In this document: one piece after another, positions 16,661-24,820 of the stretch | Layout of the letters: each line of letters starts with the position of its first letter | How positions within the stretch are numbered: the first letter of the stretch is position 1 | NCBI RefSeq assembly: GCF_003591485.1 | Contig: NZ_QZCF01000001.1 | Location: forward strand, 310,001 to 374,000 | DNA from: Paenibacillus sp. 1011MAR3C5 | GTDB lineage: Bacteria > Bacillota > Bacilli > Paenibacillales > Paenibacillaceae | Length of the DNA: 64,000 bases | Direction: 5' to 3' | Translations under genes and position numbers: made by a program | Notes under the pieces: generated by a model | Seen by the model: only the letters and a program-made list of their open reading frames with translations | What the model was told of the DNA's origin: nothing | Databases searched by the model: none

Positions 16661-17875
16661 TCATTTCACGCCAAATTGTGCAGGCAGCTCGGAGACAAAG
16701 CCGAAGTGGCGGGCAATGATGTGAACGATTCTTTGCGACGCTAGTCCGTCCCCGAATGGATTAATAGCATTCGACATGGCGGCATAGAGCGCTTGATCCG
16801 TCAGCAGTCTGGTCGCCACCGCATGGATCGCGGACTCTTCCGTCCCTGTCAGATAGACCGCATTGGCTGCTACAGCCTCCGGCCGCTCCGTCGTATCGCG
16901 CATTAAGATAAGCGGCTTGTTGAACACGGGCGCCTCCTCCTGGAGCCCTCCGGAATCGCTCAGAATCAGATAGGAGCGGGCTAATAAATTGATCATGTCC
17001 GGGTAGTCGATCGGATCAAGCAAATGGATGCGATCATGGTCCGATAGCATGCTGTAGGCTGTCTCGCGGACAGTTGGGCTAAGATGAACGGGATACACGA
17101 CGGCAACATCCGGATGCTCGTCCGCTATTCGCCGTATGGCTCGGAACATATTCTGCATAGGAACGCCAACGTTTTCTTTTCGATGAGCGGTAACCGTTAT
17201 GATCCTTCCCTGTTGATTCAAGATAGGTTTTAATCCATCTTCGTGAAAGTCGTATTGAGCGTCATAAGTCAATAGAGCAGCATCAACGGCCGTTTGGCCG
17301 GTAACATAAATATGGTGTTCCTCGTAACCATCTCGCAGAAGATTGTCCTTGCTCAGAGATGTGGGTGCGAACATTAAGTCGGACACGACATCGACGATTT
17401 TGCGATTGATTTCTTCCGGCCAAGGTGAATATTTGTTGTGCGAGCGCAGTCCCGCTTCGATATGCCCGACAGGTATTTTATGAAAAAAGGCGGCCATCCC
17501 GCCGCATACAGCCGTTTGCGTATCACCGTGAATGAGAATCAGATCCGGGCGTTCTTGGGCGATCAGCTCGTCTAATCCTGCAATGGCGGCGGATGTGATG
17601 TAGGCCAGGGATTGATTTTCTTTCATCAGATTGAGGTCGGCATCCGGCTTGATATCAAAATGAGCGAGCGCTTGATGGAGCTGCTCCCGATGCTGACCTG
17701 TCAGGATCACTTTTGTGTCAAACCATTCCGCGTGACGCTTTAGCTCCTGGATGACCGGACACATTTTGGTCGCTTCCGGACGTGTTCCGAATATAAGCAT
17801 GATCTTTTTACGATTTGTTTTTATGATGAAAACCTCCTCTTTAGTTTTACAATTAGGTGTGGATAAACGCTCCAC
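16661..17875 (-). CDS. mnaA: UDP-N-acetylglucosamine 2-epimerase (non-hydrolysing)
   Basis: Interconverts UDP-GlcNAc and UDP-ManNAc in the cytoplasm, supplying ManNAc for teichoic acid linkage units or other wall polymers. Recognised by FGTRPEATKM at the N-terminus, VILTGQHRE, HGDTQT, HIEAGLR, TAHRREN-like TAHRKEN, and SDSGGLQEEAP. The length of about 380-404 is normal. The start is unclear. GTG at 17875 has AGGGG ten bases upstream and is used here. However, the best ribosome-binding site (AGAGGAGG) precedes ATC at 17827 and ATA at 17824, where homologues normally begin; the first ATG downstream is at 17800 without a good site. The gene stands alone, so its pathway cannot be read from neighbours. 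A MerR-like promoter may lie at 17944-17974. Confidence 0.88.
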   Translation of the reverse strand: MERLSTPNCKTKEEVFIIKTNRKKIMLIFGTRPEATKMCPVIQELKRHAEWFDTKVILTGQHREQLHQALAHFDIKPDADLNLMKENQSLAYITSAAIAGLDELIAQERPDLILIHGDTQTAVCGGMAAFFHKIPVGHIEAGLRSHNKYSPWPEEINRKIVDVVSDLMFAPTSLSKDNLLRDGYEEHHIYVTGQTAVDAALLTYDAQYDFHEDGLKPILNQQGRIITVTAHRKENVGVPMQNMFRAIRRIADEHPDVAVVYPVHLSPTVRETAYSMLSDHDRIHLLDPIDYPDMINLLARSYLILSDSGGLQEEAPVFNKPLILMRDTTERPEAVAANAVYLTGTEESAIHAVATRLLTDQALYAAMSNAINPFGDGLASQRIVHIIARHFGFVSELPAQFGVK

Positions 17876-17943
17876 AGCGTCAATTCCCCTCGATTATCGC
17901 CATTTCCCAGCTCCCTTCCTACTAATCGAGCGCTTCGAAAATA

Positions 17944-17974
17944 AGCGTAAGCGGTGACGTTACGTCACATGCAA
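17944..17974 (-). promoter_or_regulatory. Palindrome in a possible second MerR-type promoter
   Basis: GTGACGTTACGTCAC (17954-17968) is a perfect 7-1-7 palindrome. Read on the minus strand it lies between TTGCAT (17969-17974) and TACGCT (17944-17949), again with a 19-base spacer. Its left half, GTGACGTA, is the same as in the operator before the MerR-methyltransferase gene. The -10 is poor, so this is a candidate only. Confidence 0.4.
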
Positions 17975-18002
17975 GAGAGAATAAAGAATCGAGGTAAAAA
18001 GC

Positions 18003-18272
18003 TTGAAATATATCGAAATAGGCAAAGGCAATACCTGGTTCATTAGAACTGAGACTGAACTCAGTGATGGATCGGAAATTGAACAGCGAGGAGTTGTAAA
18101 GCCGATCCTGTTTCACTCTGCTTACTTGAGAGTTTGGATTGGCAAGACTGTGTACATCTGGGATACAAAAGAAGGATTCAAAAAAACGAAAAAGTCGCGT
18201 CGAACGCTTAAGATCGTTTTTGGACTGACAAGTTATGTAAGTAATGATGAATCTCAACCTCAAAAGTCCTAA
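18003..18272 (+). CDS. DUF3977 family protein
   Basis: An 89-residue soluble protein with a TTG start at 18003 preceded by GAGG. The sequence MKYIEIGKGNTWFIRTE, then LRVWIGKTVYIWDTKEG and FKKTKKSRR, matches the DUF3977 family of Firmicutes as I remember it. These are short beta-rich proteins of unknown role. It is divergent from the epimerase gene and ends at a hairpin shared with the convergent aminotransferase operon. A minus-strand frame over the same bases has no start signal and is rejected. Confidence 0.65.
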   Translation: MKYIEIGKGNTWFIRTETELSDGSEIEQRGVVKPILFHSAYLRVWIGKTVYIWDTKEGFKKTKKSRRTLKIVFGLTSYVSNDESQPQKS

Positions 18273-18314
18273 GGCACACTGCTTTAATCAACTGTCTAAG
18301 TCATCGCGTATAGC

Positions 18315-18355
18315 CAAAAAGAGCCTCAACCCACCGCAGTGAAAGTTGAAGCTCT
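18315..18355 (-). terminator. Terminator of the MocR-ddl-aminotransferase operon
   Basis: On the minus strand AGAGCTTCAAC pairs with GTTGAGGCTCT and is followed by TTTTTGG. It lies 23 bases past the aminotransferase stop. Confidence 0.75.
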
Positions 18356-18377
18356 CTAGTCTCTTTTTGCAGTTTCA

Positions 18378-19562
18378 TCAAACAGGCTGCATCACCTGCA
18401 TAAATTTCTCCATCCGCTCCAGCGCCTTCTCCAAATCGACCAGCGAGGTCGCATAGGAGCAGCGAATAAAACCCTCGCCCCCTGGCCCGAACACATGACC
18501 CGGAACGACCGCTACCTTCGCTTCCTGCATCAGCCGAAGAGCGAATTGCTCAGAAGACATGCCGGTTGAGGCAATGGAAGGAAACGCATAGAAAGCACCC
18601 TCAGGCTTATGACATGCCAGCCCGATTGCATTCAAGCCCGCTACAAACAGCTTGCGGCGTTCGTTATAGCTTGCCATCATCTCATCCTTGGCAGCCAAGC
18701 CATGACGCAATGATTCAAGCGCGGCAATCTGTGCAAGGGTAGGTGCGCACATCGTCGTGTACTGGTGGATTTTCAGCATGCCGCCAATCAGCTCTCGCGG
18801 GCCGCAAGCATAGCCAACCCGCCAGCCTGTCATTGCAAATGCTTTGGAGAAGCCGCTAATGACAATCGTGCGCTCCTTCATGCCCGGCAGGGAGGCGACA
18901 CTGATATGCTGTCTCTCATAAGTCAGCTCGGCATACACTTCATCTGATATGACAACCAGATTATGTTTGATAATAAGCTCAGCAATCGGCTTCCAATCCT
19001 GCTCCGTCATCACTGCTCCGGTTGGATTGCTCGGATAATTGATCATCAGGACCTTTGACTGGGGTGTAATCGCCGCTTGCAGCGCTTGCGGAGTCAGCTT
19101 GAACTGCTGCTCCGCCATAGTTGCTACCTCTACGATTTTACCGCCATGCAATTGGGCGATTGGATCATAAGCAATATAGCTCGGCGCCGGAATCAGCACC
19201 TCATCCCCAGGATTAATAACCGCCCGCAGCGCCAGATCGACGGCTTGACTGCTTCCCACCGTCACAATGATTTCTTGCTCGGGGTCGTAGGAAAGCGCGA
19301 AGCTGCCCAAAAAATAACTTGAAAGCTCCTCACGCAGCTCCATCAATCCAGCATTGGAGGTGTATTTCGTCTGTCCTTCACGCAATGCCTGAATGCAGGC
19401 CTCGCGCACCTTTTCCGGTGTAACAAAATCCGGCTCTCCAACGCCAAGAGCAATCGTATCGTCTCCTGCCGCTTTCAGACCAAAAAAAGCGCGAATGCCT
19501 GACGGCTGAATTTCCCTTACGCGAGAAGATAAAAACTGACCTGAACCTGCTTCACTATACAT
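18378..19562 (-). CDS. PLP-dependent aminotransferase, class I/II
   Basis: 394 residues from ATG 19562, chosen because it has GGGGGAAG upstream and overlaps the ddl stop by 8 bases; an upstream frame extension would run into ddl. Fold-type I aminotransferase with the PLP lysine K240 (SGFSKAFAMTGWRVGY), the NYPSNPTGAV loop, the DEVYAEL aspartate and the C-terminal arginine in FIRCSYA. Relatives are annotated as PatA-type or aspartate/aromatic aminotransferases. As the third gene of the MocR-ddl operon it probably supplies or removes an amino acid relevant to cell wall precursors, for example through alanine, but the substrate is not readable. Confidence 0.87.
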   Translation of the reverse strand: MYSEAGSGQFLSSRVREIQPSGIRAFFGLKAAGDDTIALGVGEPDFVTPEKVREACIQALREGQTKYTSNAGLMELREELSSYFLGSFALSYDPEQEIIVTVGSSQAVDLALRAVINPGDEVLIPAPSYIAYDPIAQLHGGKIVEVATMAEQQFKLTPQALQAAITPQSKVLMINYPSNPTGAVMTEQDWKPIAELIIKHNLVVISDEVYAELTYERQHISVASLPGMKERTIVISGFSKAFAMTGWRVGYACGPRELIGGMLKIHQYTTMCAPTLAQIAALESLRHGLAAKDEMMASYNERRKLFVAGLNAIGLACHKPEGAFYAFPSIASTGMSSEQFALRLMQEAKVAVVPGHVFGPGGEGFIRCSYATSLVDLEKALERMEKFMQVMQPV

Positions 19563-20493
19563 AGTGCATCTTCCCCCATTCCTGTTTCCGCTCATGGAGC
19601 GAGCTCGCAATGATACGGTCCAGCAGCTGGGAAAAGCTAATATTCTGCGCTGCTGCGCTCTTGGGAAGGAGGCTGGTAGCGGTCATTCCCGGCAACGTGT
19701 TGACTTCCAGCACATAAGGGATATCCTGACACAAGATCATATCGACTCTAGCATAGACCTTGCACTGCAACAGACGATAGCTCGCAAGCGCCGCCTCTCT
19801 CACAGACTGCTCGATGACGGGAGGAAGCTGAATCACCTGCTCTTCTGCGCCGCCAGCTTCATATTTCGCTTTGTAATCGAACCATTCCGAATGCGCGGAG
19901 CGAATGCCGATAATCGGCAATACTTCGCCATCCACAATGGAGCACGTTATCTCCGTCCCCTTCATATAGCGCTCGATCAAGATCGTTTGATCCAGGCTGC
20001 AGGCTTCTTGTACCGCTGCCTGCAGCTCCTTCTCATTATGAACAAGCTGGATGCCGATGCTGGAGCCTCCTGTATTTGGCTTAACAATAACAGGGTAGCC
20101 CAGTCTCTCGACCGCTTGCGGATCGTAATCCTGCAGCCCTTGCCAGCAGAACCCTACAGGCGTATGCACGCCCGCCCCATTCAACAACATCTTGGACAGC
20201 TGCTTATTCATACACAGGCTGCTGGCCAAGACACCGCTGCCGGTGTATGGAATCCCCAGCGTCTCCAGCGCGCCCTGCACCGTTCCGTCTTCCCCGAACT
20301 GGCCATGCAGCGCCAATATTGCGAGGTCAATGCCTGCCTGTTGAACCTTCGTAATCAGATCGACTCGCTGATCAATCACGATCGGAACCACCTCATAGCG
20401 GCTCCGGTCCAAATGGTTGACGATCTCTTGACCAGTCTGCAAAGATACCTCACGCTCAGAGGAAATACCGCCCATAATGACGCCGATTTTCAT
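19555..20493 (-). CDS. ddl: D-alanine-D-alanine ligase
   Basis: 312 residues. ATP-grasp enzyme that joins two D-Ala residues for peptidoglycan stem peptides. Typical stretches are MGGISSEREVSLQTG, HGQFGEDGTVQG, YTGSGVLASSLCMNK, PNTGGSSIG, ERYMKGTEITC and the metal-binding EVNTLPGMT near the C-terminus. It is the short (about 310) form, like DdlB. It sits between a MocR regulator (16-base gap upstream) and an aminotransferase (8-base overlap downstream), so the three are one operon. In Brevibacillus a MocR-type protein named DdlR activates ddl, and this arrangement fits it. Confidence 0.93.
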   Translation of the reverse strand: MKIGVIMGGISSEREVSLQTGQEIVNHLDRSRYEVVPIVIDQRVDLITKVQQAGIDLAILALHGQFGEDGTVQGALETLGIPYTGSGVLASSLCMNKQLSKMLLNGAGVHTPVGFCWQGLQDYDPQAVERLGYPVIVKPNTGGSSIGIQLVHNEKELQAAVQEACSLDQTILIERYMKGTEITCSIVDGEVLPIIGIRSAHSEWFDYKAKYEAGGAEEQVIQLPPVIEQSVREAALASYRLLQCKVYARVDMILCQDIPYVLEVNTLPGMTATSLLPKSAAAQNISFSQLLDRIIASSLHERKQEWGKMHYV

Positions 20494-20509
20494 CCTAACA
20501 CCCCATTTA

Positions 20510-22000
20510 TCATTTTGCGTTCCTCATCTTGCTTGCCTGCTCGCCGATGATCCTGATTCCCCGCTCGATATTCTCATCCGACACTCTTGAAAATCCAATG
20601 CGAAGCGTGTTCGTCCCTTCGCCTTCATGAATGAAAAAGCGGTCTCCCGGCGTAAAGATAACGCCTTGTTCCCTGCAGGTAGCCAGCAGTTGACGTGTAT
20701 TTACGCCCTTTGAGAAGGTTAGAAACAAATGCAATCCCCCGTCGCCTGTCAGCTCCGCGTTGGGAAGATAAGCTTCACAGCATGCTTTGGTTAGTTCATA
20801 CTTGCGCTTATATTCCGTTCGCGCTTTTTTCACATACTTATCGAAATTGCCGTTGAGCAAATACTGATACAAAATCGATTGATCGATGGTGGAGGTATGG
20901 ATCGATCTAGCCCGCTTGACGCTTTCCAGATGGTCGATCAGCGCCTTATCTCCAAGCACCCAGCCTACCCGCAAACCGGGAAACAGCACTTTGGAGAAGC
21001 TGCCGATATAGATAACGCCGTTACCTTGCCCTGCTGTCGCAATGAGTGGTGCAATATGCGCTCCCGAGTATCGCAACTCCTCGTTAAATCCATCCTCAAT
21101 CACTGGTACACCGTATCGCGTCATAAGCTTCATAACGGCGCTGCGCTTCTCCGGCGACATGACAATACCGGTCGGATTGTGATAGGAAGGCGTCAGATAA
21201 GCCAGGTCGAACGTGCCTCCCTGCTTCAACACCTGCTCGAGCTTCTCAGTAGAAATACCGTCGCGCTCCATCGGTATCCCGGTAATTTGGTAGCCTTGCA
21301 GCTTCAAATTTTTGAGCGCCGTATGATGCGTCGGATTTTCACAAATAGCTGCTCCGCTTCGTGATTCAGGTCGCAGTGCAGACAAAACAATGTCGAAGCC
21401 TTCCGTAAAGCCGTTTGTGATGAGCATATCTTTGCCGCTGAGATCGACGCCCTTATTCTCCATATACCGCATCAAGTAGTCGATAAGAGGCTTATAGCCC
21501 TTGGCGTATCCGTAATTGAGCAGCACCTGCCCTTCGATCGCCATCCGGTCCATGAAGGCTCGCCTGACATCTCCCAGATCGAACAAATGCTCATCCGGCG
21601 CAATGCTGGTGAACGATATCATGCCCTTCGAACCGCGAATGCCCGGCTTCATAATATCCAGCTCAACTGCCGATAGGGCATATCGGTTCATTCTTGCCTT
21701 CCAATCAATCTGAAGGCTTGAAGAGCCGTTTGATTCGCTGCTGTCTGCTGCCGAGTGGCCTGACATCACGGCTACATAGCTGCCTTTGCCGGGAATCGCA
21801 TACGCAAAACCGTCATCCTCCAGGCTTTCGTACGCGGCAATAACCGTATTGCGGCTTACCTTCAGCAGAGCGCTCATTTCTCGTGTGGAGGGCAGCTTCT
21901 GATCTGACTGAAGCGCCCCTTTTATAATTAAACGTTGCATGTATTCTTTCACTTGTATGACGACCGGCCGGTCACCAACGTGCTTGAAATCCTGGAACAC
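20510..22000 (-). CDS. MocR-family regulator next to ddl (DdlR-like)
   Basis: 496 residues: a GntR winged helix at about 10-80 (LPSTREMSALLKVSRNTVIA) followed by an aminotransferase-fold domain with PLP lysine K337 (GSFSKVLFPGLRVGW). Such proteins use PLP to sense an amino acid. The gene lies directly upstream of ddl on the same strand with a 16-base gap. A MocR protein, DdlR, is known to control ddl in Brevibacillus brevis, and I infer the same role here with D-Ala or D-Ala-D-Ala as a likely ligand. Unlike a typical divergent layout, regulator and target are co-directional, so it may also control itself. Confidence 0.88.
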   Translation of the reverse strand: MFQDFKHVGDRPVVIQVKEYMQRLIIKGALQSDQKLPSTREMSALLKVSRNTVIAAYESLEDDGFAYAIPGKGSYVAVMSGHSAADSSESNGSSSLQIDWKARMNRYALSAVELDIMKPGIRGSKGMISFTSIAPDEHLFDLGDVRRAFMDRMAIEGQVLLNYGYAKGYKPLIDYLMRYMENKGVDLSGKDMLITNGFTEGFDIVLSALRPESRSGAAICENPTHHTALKNLKLQGYQITGIPMERDGISTEKLEQVLKQGGTFDLAYLTPSYHNPTGIVMSPEKRSAVMKLMTRYGVPVIEDGFNEELRYSGAHIAPLIATAGQGNGVIYIGSFSKVLFPGLRVGWVLGDKALIDHLESVKRARSIHTSTIDQSILYQYLLNGNFDKYVKKARTEYKRKYELTKACCEAYLPNAELTGDGGLHLFLTFSKGVNTRQLLATCREQGVIFTPGDRFFIHEGEGTNTLRIGFSRVSDENIERGIRIIGEQASKMRNAK

Positions 22001-22021
22001 TATTCATCGCCCCCACTTACA

Positions 22022-22111
22022 TGATGGCATAGTCGCGTTGCGAAAAAAAGAACCACCCCATTGGATTTTTCATCCTTGGGTGGTTCCAATGCATCTAAGA
22101 TACTTCTGCAC
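22022..22111 (-). repeat. Direct repeat copy A: ABC-gene tail plus terminator
   Basis: This segment closely matches 23601-23679. On the minus strand it reads as the last codons of an ABC exporter gene (AEVS then TAG at 22095-22097), followed by a GAACCACCC/GGGTGGTTC hairpin. It ends just before the ddlR start. The upstream part of the ABC gene is missing. A 6-codon stub (MDTISK, 22181-22201) with an AAGGAGG site follows the lipoprotein gene and marks the start of another lost gene. Confidence 0.65.
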
Positions 22112-22213
22112 AATAGCATGTGAGCAGTTATTGGACTATTTGTCCTTATAACAGAAAATGAGGTTAACCAGATTGAAACACTATTTGGAAATAGTGTCCA
22201 TCACTGCCTCCTT

Positions 22214-23467
22214 TCACTCTTCGACTTCCTTAGCTTTTGCCGCAATAACCGCATCATTCACAGCGCTTTCCATTTTATCCATTACGTCGTCCACTGATTT
22301 TGTGCCCATAATGAGCTCAGCCAATAAGGGGGCTGCCGCTACATATGCAATCCCTTCGTAGATGCTTGGTCTATCTAATTCAGGTAGATCCATCTCAAAC
22401 AATGCTTTTAAGTTTTTGTTTTGGAGCTCCGGAATATTTTTTCCAAAATTATCATTATGAGTAAATTCGTTGAGTACAGTTCCTGATCCATTTTCCACCA
22501 TGTACTTTTGCAGTTCATCCGATACCAGATATTTTATGATCTCAAACGCGCTTTCTTTATTTTTACTTTCACTGTTGATGTGAAGAGAAACTGTCCTCGT
22601 TCCAGATCCTATATTGGAAATGGCATCAACTCGGGGGAAGGTCACCAAATCGATATCTTGATTGTTGGCGGCTCCCAGTACGATTGGATCTACCAGAACA
22701 CCAAGATACATTGCCGTTGTCCCGTGTTTCAAAAAGCCATCTGGGTAAATCAAAAAACTCCTCGTCGGTCTATTCCCGTTCTTTTCATAAAGGTTATCAA
22801 TCTTTTGTACCACTTCCAATAATTCGGAAGATGATTTGAATTGATCGGTTTGCGGATCCAAAACCGTGACGTTGAATTGATCTAATAGCATTTGTAATCC
22901 GCCGCCACTTAAAAGGTCTAGACCTACATATTTCGATCCGTTAGGAAAATCAGAGAACTGACTTGCAAGTAGGATCACATCGTCCCAAGTCATTCCATCG
23001 GTCGGATAGGGAATATCGAAAGCATCGAAAGGGGCTTTATTATAAAATAATGCGGTTAATAACCTTTGGACTGGCAACCCATATAACTCGCCGTTCTCAC
23101 CGGAGTTTCTTTCTAATAGAGCCGGAGGAAATTGGGTTAAATCCACATTCTCACTGCTTATATAAGGACTTAAGTCCGTATAGAATTTATCCCGCAAATG
23201 GGGCGGGACGGCCGCGAAATCAGTATCAAGAATAATATCGGGTAACTTCTTTTCTTCGTACAATGATTCGATTTCATTGTAAAGAAGGATCTCATAGGTC
23301 ATTTCATAATTTGGAAATGCGTTGTTAATTGCCGTTTGAAGATCTTCTCGAATCTCCCCAGGAGCACCAATCGACAATTTTATATTTTCTTTCTGTACGG
23401 GACCCACTTTGGAGCATCCTGCTATAATCAATACAATTAATATGCACATTACGAAAATTTTTTTCAA
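22214..23467 (-). CDS. Orphan ABC-type extracellular solute-binding lipoprotein
   Basis: 417 residues from TTG at 23467, which follows GGGAGG at the right distance. The lipobox IAGC (C18) anchors the protein outside the membrane. The fold is that of the family 1 (sugar-type) solute-binding proteins: LPDIILDTDF near the N-terminus, LYGLPVQRLLTALFYNK, TWDDVILLASQF and AFEIIKYLVS. No permease or ATPase gene lies beside it, although such proteins normally come with them. A ribosome-binding site and a stub MDTISK after its stop suggest that a downstream gene, perhaps a permease, was deleted. The region is clearly richer in A+T than its neighbours and is flanked by repeats. The ligand is unknown. 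Confidence 0.85.
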   Translation of the reverse strand: MKKIFVMCILIVLIIAGCSKVGPVQKENIKLSIGAPGEIREDLQTAINNAFPNYEMTYEILLYNEIESLYEEKKLPDIILDTDFAAVPPHLRDKFYTDLSPYISSENVDLTQFPPALLERNSGENGELYGLPVQRLLTALFYNKAPFDAFDIPYPTDGMTWDDVILLASQFSDFPNGSKYVGLDLLSGGGLQMLLDQFNVTVLDPQTDQFKSSSELLEVVQKIDNLYEKNGNRPTRSFLIYPDGFLKHGTTAMYLGVLVDPIVLGAANNQDIDLVTFPRVDAISNIGSGTRTVSLHINSESKNKESAFEIIKYLVSDELQKYMVENGSGTVLNEFTHNDNFGKNIPELQNKNLKALFEMDLPELDRPSIYEGIAYVAAAPLLAELIMGTKSVDDVMDKMESAVNDAVIAAKAKEVEE

Positions 23468-23600
23468 TAAATTACCTCCCGCATAATTTGTCAATTTTTT
23501 AAAAGATGCTTAGGTATCACGAATTCAGGACTAGATGTCTAAGTAAAATTATACATTAATATATATGTTTTTGGTATAATTTCTTGGGAATATATAGGCG

Positions 23601-23679
23601 TGATGGCATAGCCGCGTCATGAAAAGAAGAACCACCCCGCTGGATTTTTCATCCCTGGTGGTCTATGATACTTCTGCAA
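23601..23679 (-). repeat. Direct repeat copy B: ABC-gene tail plus terminator
   Basis: About 80 bases similar to 22022-22111, about 10 bases shorter. It contains the final codons (AEVS, stop at 23663-23665) of the ABC-transporter remnant and the same accompanying hairpin with the shared TGGATTTTTCATCC loop. Confidence 0.65.
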
Positions 23680-23926
23680 CGTTGTGCTCCTTTTCAAATA
23701 ACGACGAATACAATCCGCCTTTTGTATCGTAGATAATCGTGGACCAATCGTCACGTCGAATGTCTTGAAGCGGTTTTCCATTAATTAATATTTCGCCATG
23801 CTGAGGTTCATAGACGAATAATTGAGCAACCGTTGACTTTTCTCCCCCGCTTGATCCTACGAATGCATTTTTTTGCCTGCCGGTAAATCGAGGGATAAAT
23901 AATTGTAATATACTGTATACAATCAT
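23663..23926 (-). pseudogene. ABC exporter remnant (internally deleted ATPase domain)
   Basis: An 87-codon frame that begins in the Walker A region of an ABCB-type ATPase (GSSGGEKSTVAQLF, where the usual GxGKST has Glu for the second Gly) and continues to GEILINGKPLQDIRRDDW. It then jumps to a sequence typical of the extreme C-terminus of these exporters (GGLYSSLFEKEHNVAEVS). The membrane domain, the signature motif and Walker B are missing. So the gene has lost its 5' part and an internal block and cannot encode a working ATPase. Its 3' end is repeated at 22022-22111. Confidence 0.8.
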
Positions 23927-23982
23927 TAAATTATACGTGAAATAACAAAATTGTGATTGATTCTTTTTAGACCTTCATAATA

Positions 23983-24033
23983 AAACAAGCGACCTTCGGA
24001 GCGGTTAACCGTCTTCTCGAAGATCGCTTGTTT
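23983..24033. terminator. Terminator downstream of the DHFR-like gene
   Basis: AAACAAGCGA pairs with TCGCTTGTTT around an inner CTTCG...CGAAG stem. It lies about 70 bases past the stop of the minus-strand DHFR-like gene. Confidence 0.7.
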
Positions 24034-24104
24034 CTATCCTCGATAATAACTCACAGTATAGTGATTGCCAATCATGACCACGAGTGGAACCTATCGTTTC
24101 CCGG

Positions 24105-24680
24105 TTATTGTACAACTTCAAAACGAAGTCTCATGGAGCCGCTCGTTTCATAAAGTTGTGTACCAATGAGCTTCAGGTCGTTTCTTGCGGCAATGCCATC
24201 CAGGTATCTCTTACCGCTCCCAAGGATGACAGGGTGGGTAATCATGTTGATTTCGTCCACGAAACCTGCATTTAATAGACTTTGCACAAGGCTGGCACTC
24301 CCCGGAACGATAATATTTCCTTCGATGTTGCTCTTAAGCGCTGTTATTCGTTCACCTAAATCGCCGGCGAGGAGTGAAATCGTGTCGCCGAAGTCCCCCC
24401 ATTGCGCTTCAAGCTCGCGGTTGCCCGTAACCACATACTTGGGAGTCTTGTTCATAGCTTCAGCAAATTCCCCCTCCTGGAATGGCCAAAAGGTAGAAAG
24501 CCCCTCGTAATTAACCCTTCCCATTAAGATGGCATCAGCTTCCTGAAACATTGCGAGATTGTCGGCAGTGGAATCTATAATTCCAGGCATTGCCCAGTCC
24601 ACCATGTTATTTTCGTTACCTTGCGGTCCTGTATAGATCCCATCCAACGTACAGCTTACCGATGCAATAATTTTACCCAT
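24105..24680 (-). CDS. Dihydrofolate reductase-like protein (RibD C-terminal family)
   Basis: 191 residues, normal for this family (YyaP/YwjB-like). Recognised by the opening GKIIASVSCTLDGIY, the ILMGRVNYEGL motif where NADPH binds, the YVVTGN strand, and the C-terminal GSASLVQSLLNAGFVDE and HPVILGSGKRYL. The fold binds NADPH. Real substrates of these small single-domain proteins are mostly unknown; they are not the housekeeping DHFR. ATG at 24680. The gene stands alone, with hairpins on both sides. Confidence 0.87.
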   Translation of the reverse strand: MGKIIASVSCTLDGIYTGPQGNENNMVDWAMPGIIDSTADNLAMFQEADAILMGRVNYEGLSTFWPFQEGEFAEAMNKTPKYVVTGNRELEAQWGDFGDTISLLAGDLGERITALKSNIEGNIIVPGSASLVQSLLNAGFVDEINMITHPVILGSGKRYLDGIAARNDLKLIGTQLYETSGSMRLRFEVVQ

Positions 24681-24751
24681 CTATATCTCCCCGATTCATC
24701 ATTAGTTTGGTTGACTTTCAATTGTTATATGATATATTTGCACTGTACAAT

Positions 24752-24820
24752 TAAACCTCGTGGACTTTCCGGCCGCCTGCATCTCCCAATGACTTGCGGC
24801 TGGGACCATGGAGGTTTTTT
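24752..24820 (-). terminator. Likely terminator of the ArsR-AHSA1 operon
   Basis: AACCTCCATGG and CCACGAGGTT form an imperfect stem on the minus strand, ending in TTTAATT, within the gap between the AHSA1 gene and the DHFR-like gene. Confidence 0.5.

Noticed and set aside
17922..18263. 113-codon minus-strand frame over the DUF3977 gene
   Set aside because: Complementary shadow; the plus-strand frame has a ribosome-binding site and matches a family.
22022..23679. Repeats considered as insertion sequence ends
   Set aside because: They read as ABC exporter gene tails with terminators, not as terminal inverted repeats, and no transposase is present between them.
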